Assembly (NCBI GenBank): GCA_000727475.1
Contig: KL647306.1
Location: 2,091,642 to 2,155,641 of the forward strand
DNA length: 64,000 nt
Direction of reading: 5' to 3'
Source: Sarcocystis neurona
Taxonomy: Eukaryota > Apicomplexa > Conoidasida > Eucoccidiorida > Sarcocystidae
Made by a program: the position numbers and the translations under genes. Of this stretch, positions 14,401 through 27,900 are shown piece after piece; positions within the stretch are counted from its first letter, which is position 1; each line of letters starts with the position of its first letter. Below the pieces are notes generated by a model that saw only the letters and a program-made list of their open reading frames with translations, did not search any database and was not told the DNA's origin.

Positions 14401-17400
14401 GCTGCAGTGCGCAGCGGATAGAGAAGACGGTCAGCGAAGGGTCTCACATCGCTGTCCTGGTGCAGCTGCTGCAGCGCAACCAGCAGCAGGCGCAGCAGCA
14501 GCAGCAGCAGGCGCAGCAGCAGCAGCAGGCGCAGCAGCAGCAGCAGGCGCAGCAGCAGCAGCAGGCGCGGCAGCAGCAGCAGGCGCGTACGGGAAGTGTG
14601 GGCAGAGGGAGCCAGCAGGTGGACCAAAGGAGAGGGACGTATTTTTGCGAGAGAGAAGGAAACGTCACGCAGCTGCTGTGTGCCAGCAGGCATGCAGCCC
14701 CGTCGTGGAAGCAGAAGAGAACTTGCTTTGCAGGTGTAGAAGAGAAGTAAAGCAGCAGCGCCAGTGGGCAGCAACAGCAGCAGACGCGCGGTAGGAACGC
14801 CAGCAACAGCGTTGACCCGCACGCCTGCGGCGGTGGGGAGAGGATGAAGAGGAGCAGCAGCAGCATCGGCGCGTGTCACACACACAGAAGGAGAAAGACA
14901 GCAGCAACTCGCGATAGCTGCAGGTCGCAGCAGAGAACGAGAGGAAGGAAGAAGAAAAGGAAGCAGAGCAGCAGCAGCGCCGCAGTAAGAGAAGAAGGAG
15001 GAACAGCAGCAGCAGCAGCTGCGAGTGAACAGCAGCAACAGCCGCGAGTGAACAGCAGCACAGCAGCAACACTTCGTGGGGTGTAGCTGAGGCAGCAGCG
15101 AGAGATAAAAGAAGGTCGTGGGAGAAAAAGAGCAGGCGCAGCACCTCCGGAGTGTACGTACACTTCGCTGGGACCCCACGCAGCCTTCTCGTTGCATTCT
15201 GCGGAATGACCTGCGGCTTTTCTTGCTGGGCACCTGCGTCTCTGGGCCCCCTTCTTTCACCACGCCCGCTCTTCAAAACACGCCCTGCTGTCCCAGTATC
15301 TGTGAATCTCTCCATACGACTCCTCCATACGCATGCAGCTCCCACTTCCTATATAAAACTGTTTGAAATCTCTATATAGAGGTATGTATATATGTGTGTA
15401 TGTATATGGACGGAGTGCTGTACTGACCTCTGTAGTTGTATATATGCATGTATGTATGTATGTGTATCTGTATATGTGTATGTATATATGTACGTATATA
15501 CGTATGTATATATGTGTGAATGTGTGTATATATATGTATGGATATGTACGTGTTTGGTATGTATCAATGTGTGTATGTATGTGTGTGTTTGTATCTCTTG
15601 TACTTCTATATCTATCTACATATATGTGTATGTGTGTAGCTTTCATATATATATATGTATGTGTGTGTGTGCGTGTTAATCGTTGAGGGGGGCGCATTTG
15701 TTTGTATGTGTGTACGTCTGGGAGGTTCTGATTTTTTGTGCGCGTGCATGCGGATGGACAGAGATCCGGCAAATGGCGAGGGAGACGCAAGAGCAGCTCC
15801 TGATGCAGGTACGGCGCTTCTTTCACTGCGATGATAAGCGCATGTTAATAGCCAACAGGGCAGTCCTATTACGACTACTGCTACTGGTATTGCTGCTGCA
15901 GTGGAAGCTGAGCCGCGTCTGCCGTTCCTGCTGCTGCCGGACCACAACTGCCGCTGGTGCTGTTGCGGGACTGCATCTGCTGCTCCTGCTGCTGCGAGGC
16001 ATCTGCACTGCGCCTGGAGGGGATGCAGCTGCTGGCGCTGCTGTCGCTGCTGCTGCTGGCGCTGCTGTTGCTGCTGCTGATGTTGTTGCGGGGGCTGCTG
16101 GGAGTGAGGCGCTGCTGCTGCGGTGCTGGGGCTGCAGCTGGCGAGCCGCGCTGCTGCTGCAGTGGCATCTCTCGTGCTGCTGTGTAGTAGTGCGCGTTGT
16201 GAAGCAGCGAAGAAGAAGCTGTCGTGCTGCCCGAACGACCGGCTGCTGCGCTTTGTCGACTGCAGGAGCTTCTCAGTCGCTGCTGTTGCTGCTGCTGCGC
16301 CTGCTGTTGCACTCGCCTTTTGTCCGCTGTCTGGCTCTTTGCTGCCCTCCTGCTGCTGCTGCTGCCAGTCTCCCGCTGCACCTGTTGCTCCGCTGCGCCG
16401 CGTATCTGCTGCTGCGGCGCTGCTCGGAGCGCCGGCTTCCTCGGCAGTGCGGTGTGACCGCTTAACCTGGCCGGATGCGCTTCATTTCTCTGCCTGTATA
16501 CCTCACTATATATCTGCCTACATATATATATTTGTATTCTCTTCTGTTGAGTTCCCTATCTATTTACATGTGTGGATACGTGTCGGGAAACAAAGAAAGG
16601 AAAAGAGAAGGAAAGCAGCAGCATGTGGACAGAATCCCCGTCAAACATATACGCATGTGTACATCTCTTCTCTTCGTCTTCATCTGGAGATCTACACATC
16701 GATCTATTGATATACATCTAAAGAGGAAGACAAAGAAGAAGACGTGGACAACTACCCAGAGATTTAGACAGACATTTATATACATATATATATATTTATA
16801 TGTACGCTAGTGCAGAGGTTCATATATGTGGACATGCACCTGAGGACGACGAATCTCACTATATATGTACGTGTGTTTGCGTGCACACGTCTGCATGCGT
16901 CTGCGTGCGTCTGCGTGTGTCTGCATGCGTTTGCATGCGTTTTTTTCCTGTTTTAGGTACTGGCGAGCGGATTTTCGTTCAGCGTCTCCGAGGTGGTTCA
17001 CGTGTTGACGACGCACCTGCAGCTCCTCGACGAAGCGACCGCAGCTGTTGCTGCTTCTGCTGTTCAGCAGCAGCAGCATCTTCTCCGGCAGGCGGCCTTC
17101 GGCGGCGGAGCAGCGGGAGAAGCAGCAGGTGGCGGAGGAGGAGGAGGAACAGGCCGAGGAGCAGCAGGAGGCAGCGACATGCATGCGCGAGAGAGGCATA
17201 TGTTAGATCTGCAGCAGCAGCAGCAACAGCAGCAGGCTGTCTTTGCTTCTTGCTCATCTCCGCATGCTTCCGGCGCCGCTCTTGCGTCGGTGCTGCCTGA
17301 GGCAGGAGGAACAGCGCCTGCTGCCCAGGCTGCAGCAGCAGCCGCCGACGTGCGCCTTCTCTGCGTACAGTGGCTGCAGCTGCTGCTGTTGAGGCGACGA

Positions 17401-20400
17401 AAGGAGGTGGAACAGCAGCAGCTGCAGCACGACATGCTGCACGCTGCGCTGCTGGCACTGCGGCAAAGCGCCGACGCAACTCTCGCCGACGGACGGACTG
17501 GCGTCTTCCGCAGAATTCGCAAAGTCCCGGGCCCGTGGTGCTGCAGCAGCAGCAACGGCAGCAGCAACAAGATCAGCAACATCCGCAGCAGCAACAGCAG
17601 CAGCAGCAACAGCAGCGGTCAATCTTGTTCTGTCCTTGTCTTCGATGAAGGGCGTGTTTACTGGCAGCAGGTGGTGGACGGTGGGGCAGATGTGCGGCAG
17701 CAGAAGACCTCTTCTCGGTGCCCTGCGTCTGCTGCTGATGGCTTCTTCAACGAAAGCAGCGAGATTGTCGGCACAGGCACCGAGGACAGTCTCCTCGCGC
17801 GGAAGAGGCACAACGGCAGCAGCAGCAGCGCGGAGGAGGACAGCAGCGGCGGCGGAGGCAGCAACGCCGAAAGCAGCAGCAGCAACAGAAGCAGAGATGG
17901 GCGCTGGGAGAAAGAAGTGAAGAAAATTGAGGCGGATGGCGGATGGTGGCCTGCAGCAGGAACCTTCTCTGCTGCTGCTGCTGATGGTGCTGCCCCTGCC
18001 GATGCGGCTGCGGCTCCCCATCCTGCGACTTCTTCTCCAAGTTCTGCTGCTGCTGCAGGTGGTGCTGCTGCTGCTGCAGGTAGTATTGCCGACGGCGCGG
18101 GGAGCAGTGTTGCCTCCACAGGAGCAGAGGGAGAGAGCCGCAGCAGCAGCAAGAGCAGGAGGACTGCTTCAGCGTGGGAGAGGTCTGCGGGAAGCGGGCG
18201 AGCGGCAGCAGAAGCAGCAGGCTTCCGGAGGCCGCAGGGGGTCCCAGTAGCAGCAGCAGTCGGGCAACCGTCGCAGCCGTGGATCGCCGCAGGAGCAGCG
18301 CAGACTCACGAGCGCACGGACGGAAGGCGTGGAGCCTGGTGGAGGGTTCCCCGGCCGAAAGAATCCGCAGCAAAGACAAGGACGACGGGCAGCGCGCCTG
18401 GTGGTGGTGCAGGTGCCTGGTGGACGAGCAGCAGCAGCAGCAGCAGCGAGGCAGCAGAAGACCCAGGAGCACATCCTGCGCTGCAGGTGGTTGCGCTTCT
18501 CGCAGCAGATCGACGAGTCTGCGAGAGTCTCGTCGAAATGCTTCTCGATGGCTTCGAAGCCGACCAGCAGCTCATGGTATACGACACACCGCAGCCATTT
18601 GCGCAGGCCCTATCGACCGACCCCCTCTGCACCTGCCTCGCTACATATATATCTGCGCAGCAACGGCGCTGCGCCCCTCTGTCTCCCACGTACAGAGGTA
18701 GATACGTGAATAGATAGATAGATAGGGAGGTGAACTACACGTATATATTCATATAGGTCCGTTGAGCACTAAAGAGGTGGGGAGATGAACTACATGCACA
18801 TGTAGACACAGAGACACAGAGAGACAGGCGTAGGTGCATGCGTATATATGTATAGGTGAAGCATGCGAGTAAATATACCCGTCTATTTATTCGTGTATCT
18901 GTATGTGTATATCTGCCAGTTTTTGCCTGTTATATCTGCCCTTGGGTCCCCCAGCCTCCCTGCTGTCTGTAGGTGTGTCCTGCTGTCCGCTGCTGCCTGC
19001 GCGTCTCCGTCTATGTCTGTGTGTAGATCTCTGTGTCTGGATCTGCCTTTCTGCGGGTGTCTGTATATAATAGGGCCGAATATTTATTATCGGCAGCTGC
19101 AGTTGTATGTGGAGCTCTATGTGCCTGTATTTGGCCGCCTGTCTCCGTGTGTGTGTGTGGCTGTGTGCTGCCCTGTGTCTCTCTGTCTGTTTCTTGTTGA
19201 ATCCGCGCATGCATCGGGTCCCTCTCGAGGTGGACTCCGAGCATGCCGCTGCAGCAGCAACATCGGGGATGGCGCGCACGTCACCGGCCGCACGGCGTGC
19301 AGTGGAGCAGAGCGCGCTGTTGCTTCTTCTCGGGGTGTTGGGGGGTATAGTAGCTACAGCAGCAGCAGCCTGTCTGTTGCAGACGTGGGGGGGAGGTTCG
19401 TGTGGTGCTTCTCTTCTTCCTGCGCTTCTTCCTCTTCTTGCTGTTGCTGCTGCTCGTCGGTGACAGTGCTTGCGCCGTGGTGTTTGCTGCTGCTTCTCTT
19501 CTTCCTGCGCTTCTTCTTCTTCTTGCTGCTGCTGCTGCTCGTGGATGACACTTCTTGCAGTGTGGGGTTTGCGGCTGCTGCCTGCAGGACAGCAGAGGCC
19601 GGCTGATGCTGCGACAGCTTTGCGCCTACTTAGACGCATGCGCCCTCTACCGGCTGCTGGCTGCTTCGCTGACCCGAAGGACGACGCAGCCTTGGCTGCC
19701 GTGCTGCTGCAGCGGCAGCGGCCAGCAGCAAGAGAAGACAGTCGAACACCCACGTTTCTCTGTGTCCGCGAGAAGGGGGGGGGCACCAGCTCCTCCAGGA
19801 GACGTACGAGCAGCAGCAGGGACTGCAGGCCTGGGGAGGACAACGATGGCGACGCCAGGTCCTGCGTCAACGGCAGCAACAGCAGCAGCAACCGGAGAGA
19901 TGCGAGCAGCAGACAACGTAGGTCACTTCTTGGCCTCATGCAGCAGCAGCTCGCGTGGCCAGGACACAGCAGCAGCAACAGCAACAGCAGGTTGTCTCCT
20001 GCATGAAGACGTGGGGGAAGTTCGAAGCGACAGGAGCAGTCTGCCAGAGAAGCTGCTGATGAAGAGTCGAAGCTCGGGCACACTATCCGGGGCCACAGCG
20101 GGTCCCGCTTCGCATGCTCCCCGCGGCAGCAGCAGGACTGGTAGAAGAGAGAAGAGGGAAGAAAGCGTCGCGGCTGACAGAGAGAATTCGAGCAAAAGTA
20201 TCTCTGTCGACTGCAGCAGCAAGAGCGACCACGGGCACACCTCCAGCAGCAACAGCAGCAGCAGTGGCGAGAGCAACAGCAGCGCCAACAGGGACAACAG
20301 CCACAGCAGCAGTGGCAAAAGCGACAGCAGCAGTGGCAACAGCAACAGCAGCAATGGCAACAGCAACAACAGTGGCAACAGCAGCAGTGACAACGGCGAG

Positions 20401-23400
20401 AGCAGCACACATGACGGGCAGAAGAGCAGCAGCAGGAGTTGCCAGAGCAACAGCAGCAGTTGCCGGAGCAGCAGCAGGGCTGACAGCGCCTCCTGGACTC
20501 GCAGCTTAACGAACACAGCTGACGGCGACAGCAGCAGTGGGCAGAGCGCTCCTGAGGACGAGAGAAGCCTCTTCGGCAGGGAGACGAGCAAAGACTCGAA
20601 GAACAACGCCGCAGCAGACCCGCTGCCCCAGGAAGAACCACAGACGGGTACGACAGCAAGAAGCGTTTCACAGGCACGTCACACGCTCCTGCCCAGGGAA
20701 CGGGAGGAAGTTACCCCGTACGATGACCGGGTGGCTGCCGCTGCGGCTGCTGCGGCTCAGGTTGCTGCTGCGGCGGCTGCTGCTGCTCAAGAAGAAGAAG
20801 CCGAGTGCAGCACAGAGACGCTGGAGTTCGCACACCGCGCCGTGCAAGTTTTCAACTGGATACTTCTGAGCGCGCCGGTAAGGGAACGACGCACGGCGAT
20901 TCTTCTCGGCGACGCTCTGCAACGCGACGGGTCTCTTGTAGACGGAAGTGTCTTTGACGTGGCCGGTAGCTTGGAAGAAGCAGCGGCTGCTGCACCCTCC
21001 CTGCTCCGAGAGCGGCAGGCGACGCAACAGCAGCAGTGGAACCAGCAGCAGCAGTGGGGACAGAAAAGAAGCAGTGAGGAGAGTGCAGCATTAGTGGGGA
21101 GAAGGCAGCATTAGTGGGGAGAAGGCAGCAGCAGCAGCTGTGAGGAGAGAGCAGCAGCAGCAGTAGGAACAGCAGCAGCAGCGGTGGAAAGAGAACGCCA
21201 GCAGTGGGGAGACAGCAGCAGGAGTCGAAAGAGCAGCAGCAACAGCAGCAGCAGTAGGGAAAGAAGCAGCAGCAGTGAGAAGACGACAGCAGCAGTGAGA
21301 AGAGAACCGCAGCAGTGGGGAGAGAGCAACAGCAGCAGCAGTGCGGAGAGAGTAGCAGCAGCAGGAGCAGTGGGGAGAGCAACACCAACAGCGACTCTCC
21401 CGTCTTATTGACAGCAGCAACAGAACGTTGCACGCTTCCTCCCAAGCGCGCAACGCAGGCGAGCGCCACCTCTCCAGCAGCCGCAGGGCAGCAGGTGTTG
21501 AAAAACTGCAGCAACGTGGGCGACCGCGAGAGCCCGAGGCAGTCTGTGCGCAGCAGCGTCAACCGATGCGGCCGTGAAGCAGTCGCAGCAGCAGTAGCAG
21601 CAGTGAGAGAAGTAACAGCAAACGAACAGCAGCGACAGCGGCATAGTCCCCTTAAAACACCCAAGACAGCAACTGCAGCTATGGCAACAGCAGCTGTACC
21701 AACAGCAGCTACAGCAAGAGCAGCAGCAGTGGGAACAGCACCAGCGAGAGCAGCAGCAGTGGGAGCAGCAGCAGCGAGAGCAGCAGCAATAGCCGCTACA
21801 GCGATGATACTGGCTGCACAGAGAGTCGCTTGGTGGGAATTTTGGGAGCCGCCCACAGGCTCTTGACCTTGGGAGAAATTGTGAAGCACGACTGCAGCAA
21901 TGCTAGCCGTTGCATGCATTGCAACAGCTTGCTTGCAGCGTCCTTACTAAGATCCGTACATCCACGTGCATAGAGAAGGCAACATCCCCCCGGTAGTCTG
22001 TGCAACAGCGAAGCGAGCAACGCATGCAGCAGCAGTTCCCAGGCTCGAACGACCGACTGCCTTTAATGTGGCTGCACAGGGCCCTCCTTTTGCAGTTCCT
22101 TATATCTGCCTTACACATACATATATGTCCGTAGTTTCTATACATTGAGATATACATACATGTGGACCTTATCTACGTGTGTGTATGTAGCGTACCTGCA
22201 CAGACCTATTGAAGCTTCTGCATATATACATATATATGTGTATGTACGTATGTGTGTATGCATGTATGTATGTATACGTATATATACGAGAGAGAGAGCC
22301 TATATCCGGTAAATATATACATGTATATATGTATATATATACACACGTTTGTGTGTATCGCGTCCATCTTTACATGTAGCTTGTATACATATGTGTGCGT
22401 ATATATATATATATATGTGTATGTACGGATCTGCGTGTGTACGTGTGAATGTAGCCGATATAGGTATATATATTCATGTGTATAGCAGGTATCTGTATAC
22501 TTAGCATATATTCTCATAGACGTATAAATATAGATGTGTATTTGTCTATGTGTGGGTGTACGTATGTATGTACATATATATATGTAGGCGATATAGGTAT
22601 ATATATTCACATGTATAGCGAGTGTCTCTCCATATATAGCGTATACACATATGTTCATAGAGAGAGACACAGATAGAAAGCCGGTCAAGATATATTTATT
22701 TATATGTATAGCGAGTGTCCCCCCTGTATAGCTAATCTACGTATGTATATATATGGATAGATAGGTAGCCGATGTAGGTATATATATTTATACGTATAGT
22801 GAGTGTCCCGCTACATACGTATATATATTTATGGATAGCTAGATAGCCGATCTACGTATATATGTACATTTTTTGTGTGTATAGGGTGTATCTCTACACA
22901 TAGCCCACATCCATATGTGCATGCATATCTTCCGTATGTGGCTTCTCTGTGTCTTGTATGTATACGGTATACATATATATACGTGTGCAGCTTATCAAAT
23001 ATATAGAGAGTGGAAGGGGTTGTCGGTAGGTCGATATGGACAGAAGAGCAACGGGTGAAGGTGATAGGGGGGAGAAGAAATTGGACGTCCGCAAGTTCTC
23101 CGTTGCGTGCTGCGTTGGCGGGCCTCCTTCGGTTGCTGTTCTGGGCGATGCATGCGGCGTCTGCTGCGTGCTTAGAACCCCTTCGTGGCCGTTGCTTTCC
23201 TCTATACACGGGGATGTCGCGCGCACGCATGCACGGACGCGTGGATCTGCCCGTCTCGGGGCGCAGCTGTGCTCCCCCTGTCCGCACGCATGCATGCATC
23301 TGCGCGTCGACGTACGTGGTGGGTGGAGTGCTCTGCTCTCTGCTGCGAGGAGCTTCGTCGCGAAGGCGGCTTCTTCTGCTGCTGCAGTGGCGAACCGTCT

Positions 23401-24911
23401 CGTCTCCGGGCGGGGCGTCTCCGTGGATATTTGTGGCCCGTCTTCTGTGCGTGTGTCCCCTGGCCGGGGACGCCTGCGTGTGTTGCTGCCAGGAGACGGA
23501 GGAACTGCGAGAGGAAATGGCAGCAGGTCAGCAGCGCCTGTCCGCGCCTCGCCCACCCGTCTGCGTGTTTGTGTGGGCGTGGCGGCCCTGGCAGCCTCTT
23601 CTGCGGCGCTGCAGCCCCGCCTGGGCACATGTCTCTGCATGCGTTTGTGCGCGTGTCGGGGGAAGAGGCGACAGCCGACTGTTCGCTCCGATAATAACGG
23701 CGTCTCTGCTACTACGCCCTGCGCCGAGGAAGTGCGGAAGGAAATGCGCGCCCCACACGTGGACGCGTTTGCATGCGCGTACTGGGCAGCATCTGTCGAA
23801 GGCGCAGATACGGACGACGCAGGGGGCACTCCTCTCATGAAGAAACTGTCCACATGCACGCAGACACATTGGTGGCCATGCGGCCACGTGTATCTATACA
23901 AACTCGTATATGCAGATATATGTCTGTAATAATATACGTGCAGCTATCTACCCATTCGCTTGCCTGTAGCTCTTCACCTGCTTTTCTGTGGACACATATA
24001 TATATATGTGTGTGCATGCGCCCTTATGTACTGACACGCGTGTATGTAAATATGCTTGTCACTATACATATATATCATCTATGGATAGACAGATCTATTT
24101 ACATAGGTGATACGTACGGATGAACATACACATACACATATACAACATATATATATGTACATATATATGTGTGTATGCGCGTACTCGTATGTTTATTCAG
24201 GTACATATGTGTGGACAACCATACACATACAGACGTATATACACGTGTAATATATTTGCGTTCACATATATATATATATACACGCCCATATGTGCCTCCC
24301 GTCGAGCCCACATATCAATTCAGTGCCAAGGTTGCTGCTGTGCGGAGTTGCACCTTTCCACCTATCTGGCACCGCACACGACCACATGTCCCTGCTGTTG
24401 CTGCTCCTGCTGTTGCCCCCCCTGCTGCTTGTCCTGCTATTGCTCCTCCTCCTGCTCCGCCTGCTGCTTGTGCGGTTGCTCCTGCCGCCGGCACACGACG
24501 CTTTGCTGCCGTTGCTGCAGTAGTGCGCTGCCGCTGCTCAGGAGTCCGCAGCTTTCTGCAGAGGAACTGTCCGGGACGAAGGGCCTCAGAAACACTGTGT
24601 TATCTGCTGCTGCTGTCCACACCGTCGAACCCGCCGCATTCATCAAGTTCTGCAGAGAAACGCTGCAGCGTCCTCCAGCTGCCCTCCCCTTCGAACTTTG
24701 TGTTTATGTGCAACCCTCGGAGACAGCCAGATGCAGGACAACGCATGCGTGGCTGGCCCGCAGTGTGACTCAGTGTTTCTCTGTACCTCAACCGTCTCGT
24801 GAACGTTTCTCTCTTTTCCCCCGGAGTCAATCTCCACCAGATATCAATCCACACAAACTGCTGTATAACACTCCACACGCATGCAACTGCAGTGCACACA
24901 CGAGCACGTAC

Positions 24912-24942
<31 letters not shown>

Positions 24943-27900
24943 CCTTTGAACGTATCATTTACATAGATGTATAGATCTGTCTATATATAGATGGTATATA
25001 CGTGTATTGAAAAGCACGTACACGTGTGCCCATGCACACAGCAATGAATAACAGTCCACGTGCGTACGAGCTGCCGGATGGGAAGAGACGGGGGGCCGAT
25101 GTGCACGGGCGTCGTTCGTCGCTGCGTGGGCGGCGGTATCGGTGACGGCAAGTGCATGCGGGCCGGTTTGCCTGCCGCTCCCGACAGTCCCTCGGCAACA
25201 TTTTCCTCTTCTTTGACAGAAAAAAGGCGCATGCGTGTGTTCTACAACTCTCGTCCCGGCCTGCAACGCTGGCTTGCAGACACAGGTGGGGACTGCAGTT
25301 CTTCTTGCTGCGCGGCGCGTCGTTGTCTTCTGCAGATGCCCGCGCCTCCCTGCTGCGAGAGCTGCTGCCTGCGTGGTAAGGACCCTAGCAGCCAAGCTGC
25401 CTCCCCACACGACGACCCGGCGTTTAATGTCTGTCTACGAGAGAGCCCAAAAGACAAATGAAGAGGGAGAAAAAGCGAGCCTGCAGCAGTTCGTCGTCTA
25501 CGGTCGAGCGCTACGTATCTGCTGCCACTTCTGCAGATGCACGCGGGTGTGTGTGTTTGTGTCTATGTGTGTGTGTGTATGTGCCGTTTGTGTGATTTCC
25601 TCCATATACGGACATGCGTCTGCTTCCCCCGTAGACGGTCCTGTTGGCCTTCGAAGGCAGCTGCTTCGACATCAGCTGCTGCTTCTGCTGCGGGTGCTGC
25701 TGCTGTTTCTGCCCCTGCGTCGCCTGCTGCTGCCGGTGCGCCTGCTGCCGGTGCGCCTGCTGCCGGTGCTGTTGGATGGCTGCTGCGTTGCGTCCTGCCG
25801 TGGCTGCTTCCGGTGAATTTTTGACGGCTGCGCGCTGCGGTGATGAACTGCAGGGTTCACAATCCCGTCGCCACCTTGGCGCTCGCCCTTCGCATGCACC
25901 AGCACCGGCTGGCGCTGCTTCTGGTTCAGCGATTGTAGGCGGAATTTCTCTTGATTGCCGCACACACGTGGAGAGAACCCCTCCGCTGGCATGCGTTGCT
26001 GCAGTGCATCTCTTCTGCCTGTTGCCTCACGAACAGCACGCACGCAGCAGGCGTCGTCGTGCAGAGCAGAAGAGAAGACAGTTGCCAGCGGTGTCTCCGG
26101 AGGAACCGGCAGCAGCAGCTTCCGTAGCGGACTCACTGCTGAGAAGAAAATTCCACGAACGAACAGCGACGACAGAAGCGGCACGGGCAGCACACATCAG
26201 AAGCTGTGCTACTCTGGTATTCACGTATCTATCCATATCACATATACCTTTGTGTGTATATATACATCCGTCTGTATGTCTATACATACATTTGTCTACG
26301 TCTCTACGTGTGGGTTTACAGATATACGAAGATATACATACGTCTATATACATTTCTGTACATATACGTACATATAGACAGACAGATAAATAGATAACTA
26401 GGTAGATAGATACATGTATACATTCGTGTACATACATATACAGAGAGACGTGGACAGATATACAGATAGAGGCACGTATGTAATACATGCGGAAGAAGTG
26501 CTGGCGTGATGGCATCCGTTGAGGCAGGCGTAGAGTAGGTCGGCATTTTGTCCGCGTGGGAGCTGCGTAGGCAGGAGGGGATGGGCCGTGTTGTGCATGT
26601 GCTGCTGTTGCTGGGCAGGGCGTCGGTGGGTAGCCTTTCGTATCACATTTATGTTCAGCTCGACCAGCTGATTCTCCTCTTCGAGTCGTCCGCGTTCCTC
26701 GCCGTCCGCGCCAGGCTGCTGCAGCCGCACGCCTGCCCTGTCCTCGTGCAGACCCTCGTGGGTACGCTGACCAGGGAGAGCCCGGGAATTTACCGACGCG
26801 AACCTGCATACAGGCGTGTGTCTGTCCACACCTCCACGGCTCTGTGTAAAGAGATGTGTATGGGGGTATTTGCCTGATATACGGGACAGCACGAGGCGAA
26901 GGAGGACAGAAGAACTCGTGGGAATAGCATTAGGGGCAGTATTTAGAGGAGAAGCAGGAGGAAGAAGCAGGAGCTGCAGGAGCGCGAGTTGCAGGAGTGG
27001 CAGCAAAACGAAGAGCAGCAACAGCAGCAGCAGTGGTGTGAGGAATACTGCTGGCAATACTGGTGACTGTTGTTGTATTCGCAGTCGTTATAATCGAAGT
27101 AGTAGGAGGAGGAGGGGGAAGCAGTAGTTCTACTAGCAGTAGTTGTAGCCGCAGTACTAATCGTAGTGGTAGTATTAGTAGTAATAGTAGTAGTTGTTGT
27201 AGCAGTAGTAGCAGTAGTAGTAGCACCACTAGTAGTTGTGGTAGGAAGCAGTAGTTGTAGTAGCAGTAGTCGTAGTAGTACGATTAGCAGCAGCAGTAAT
27301 GGTGTCGCTCGCAGTAGTGGCGGTAATAGCGGTAGCGCTGGCTGCTGTAGTCGTAGGAGTAGAAGTGGTTGTGTTGCATATCAGGAAGACGTAGACGTGT
27401 GTCCGTGCAACTCCCTTCCCGCGGGTCCTCGGAGAAGTCGACGTCCGAAAAGGCGTGTCCGCGCTTTCGTACATGCGTGTCCTGCAACGGGACTAAATCC
27501 GCGGAAGACACTGCTACGGGCTGTTGTCTGCCTGCCTGCATGCGCATGCGGTGCTACTGAAGCGAGAGAGAGCTCGCTGTGGGACGGGGGCGTTGCCCAG
27601 TTTTCGCGCTAGCGAAGACCGGCGGTGGACACACCTGCAGCAGAGCGACGGACACGTGCAGCACGTCCGGCCGCGTATCTGCGTCTCTTCTTCGGCAGAG
27701 AAGCAGTTCTGTCTCTGCGCTGCGGCAGGAGGTCCTGCTGCTGGGTCTGGCAAAAAGGAGGCGGCCCAGCCCACACATTCACACGCATCCGTGAATATGT
27801 TCGTGACGCGTCGTCCGGTGGTTTCCTTCCGTCTGTACGCAGATGAAGAGAACCAAAGCCTCTGCGGGCAAGCACACTATAACACTCACACATATATATA

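Noticed and set aside
18887..20677. 596-codon minus-strand Cys-rich frame
   Set aside because: It is the reverse complement of the AGC/CAG-rich VAC14 exon at 19588-20877; poly-Cys is an artefact of triplet repeats.
23010..23929. Overlapping + frames of 276 and 297 codons as a nested gene
   Set aside because: Neither frame has a conserved motif, and both are explained by GC-rich sequence lacking stops within the 4.4-kb VAC14 intron.
24530..24760. Extra VAC14 exon in the large intron
   Set aside because: The frame is smooth, but exons 19588-20877 and 25299-25375 already join in phase along the family alignment.
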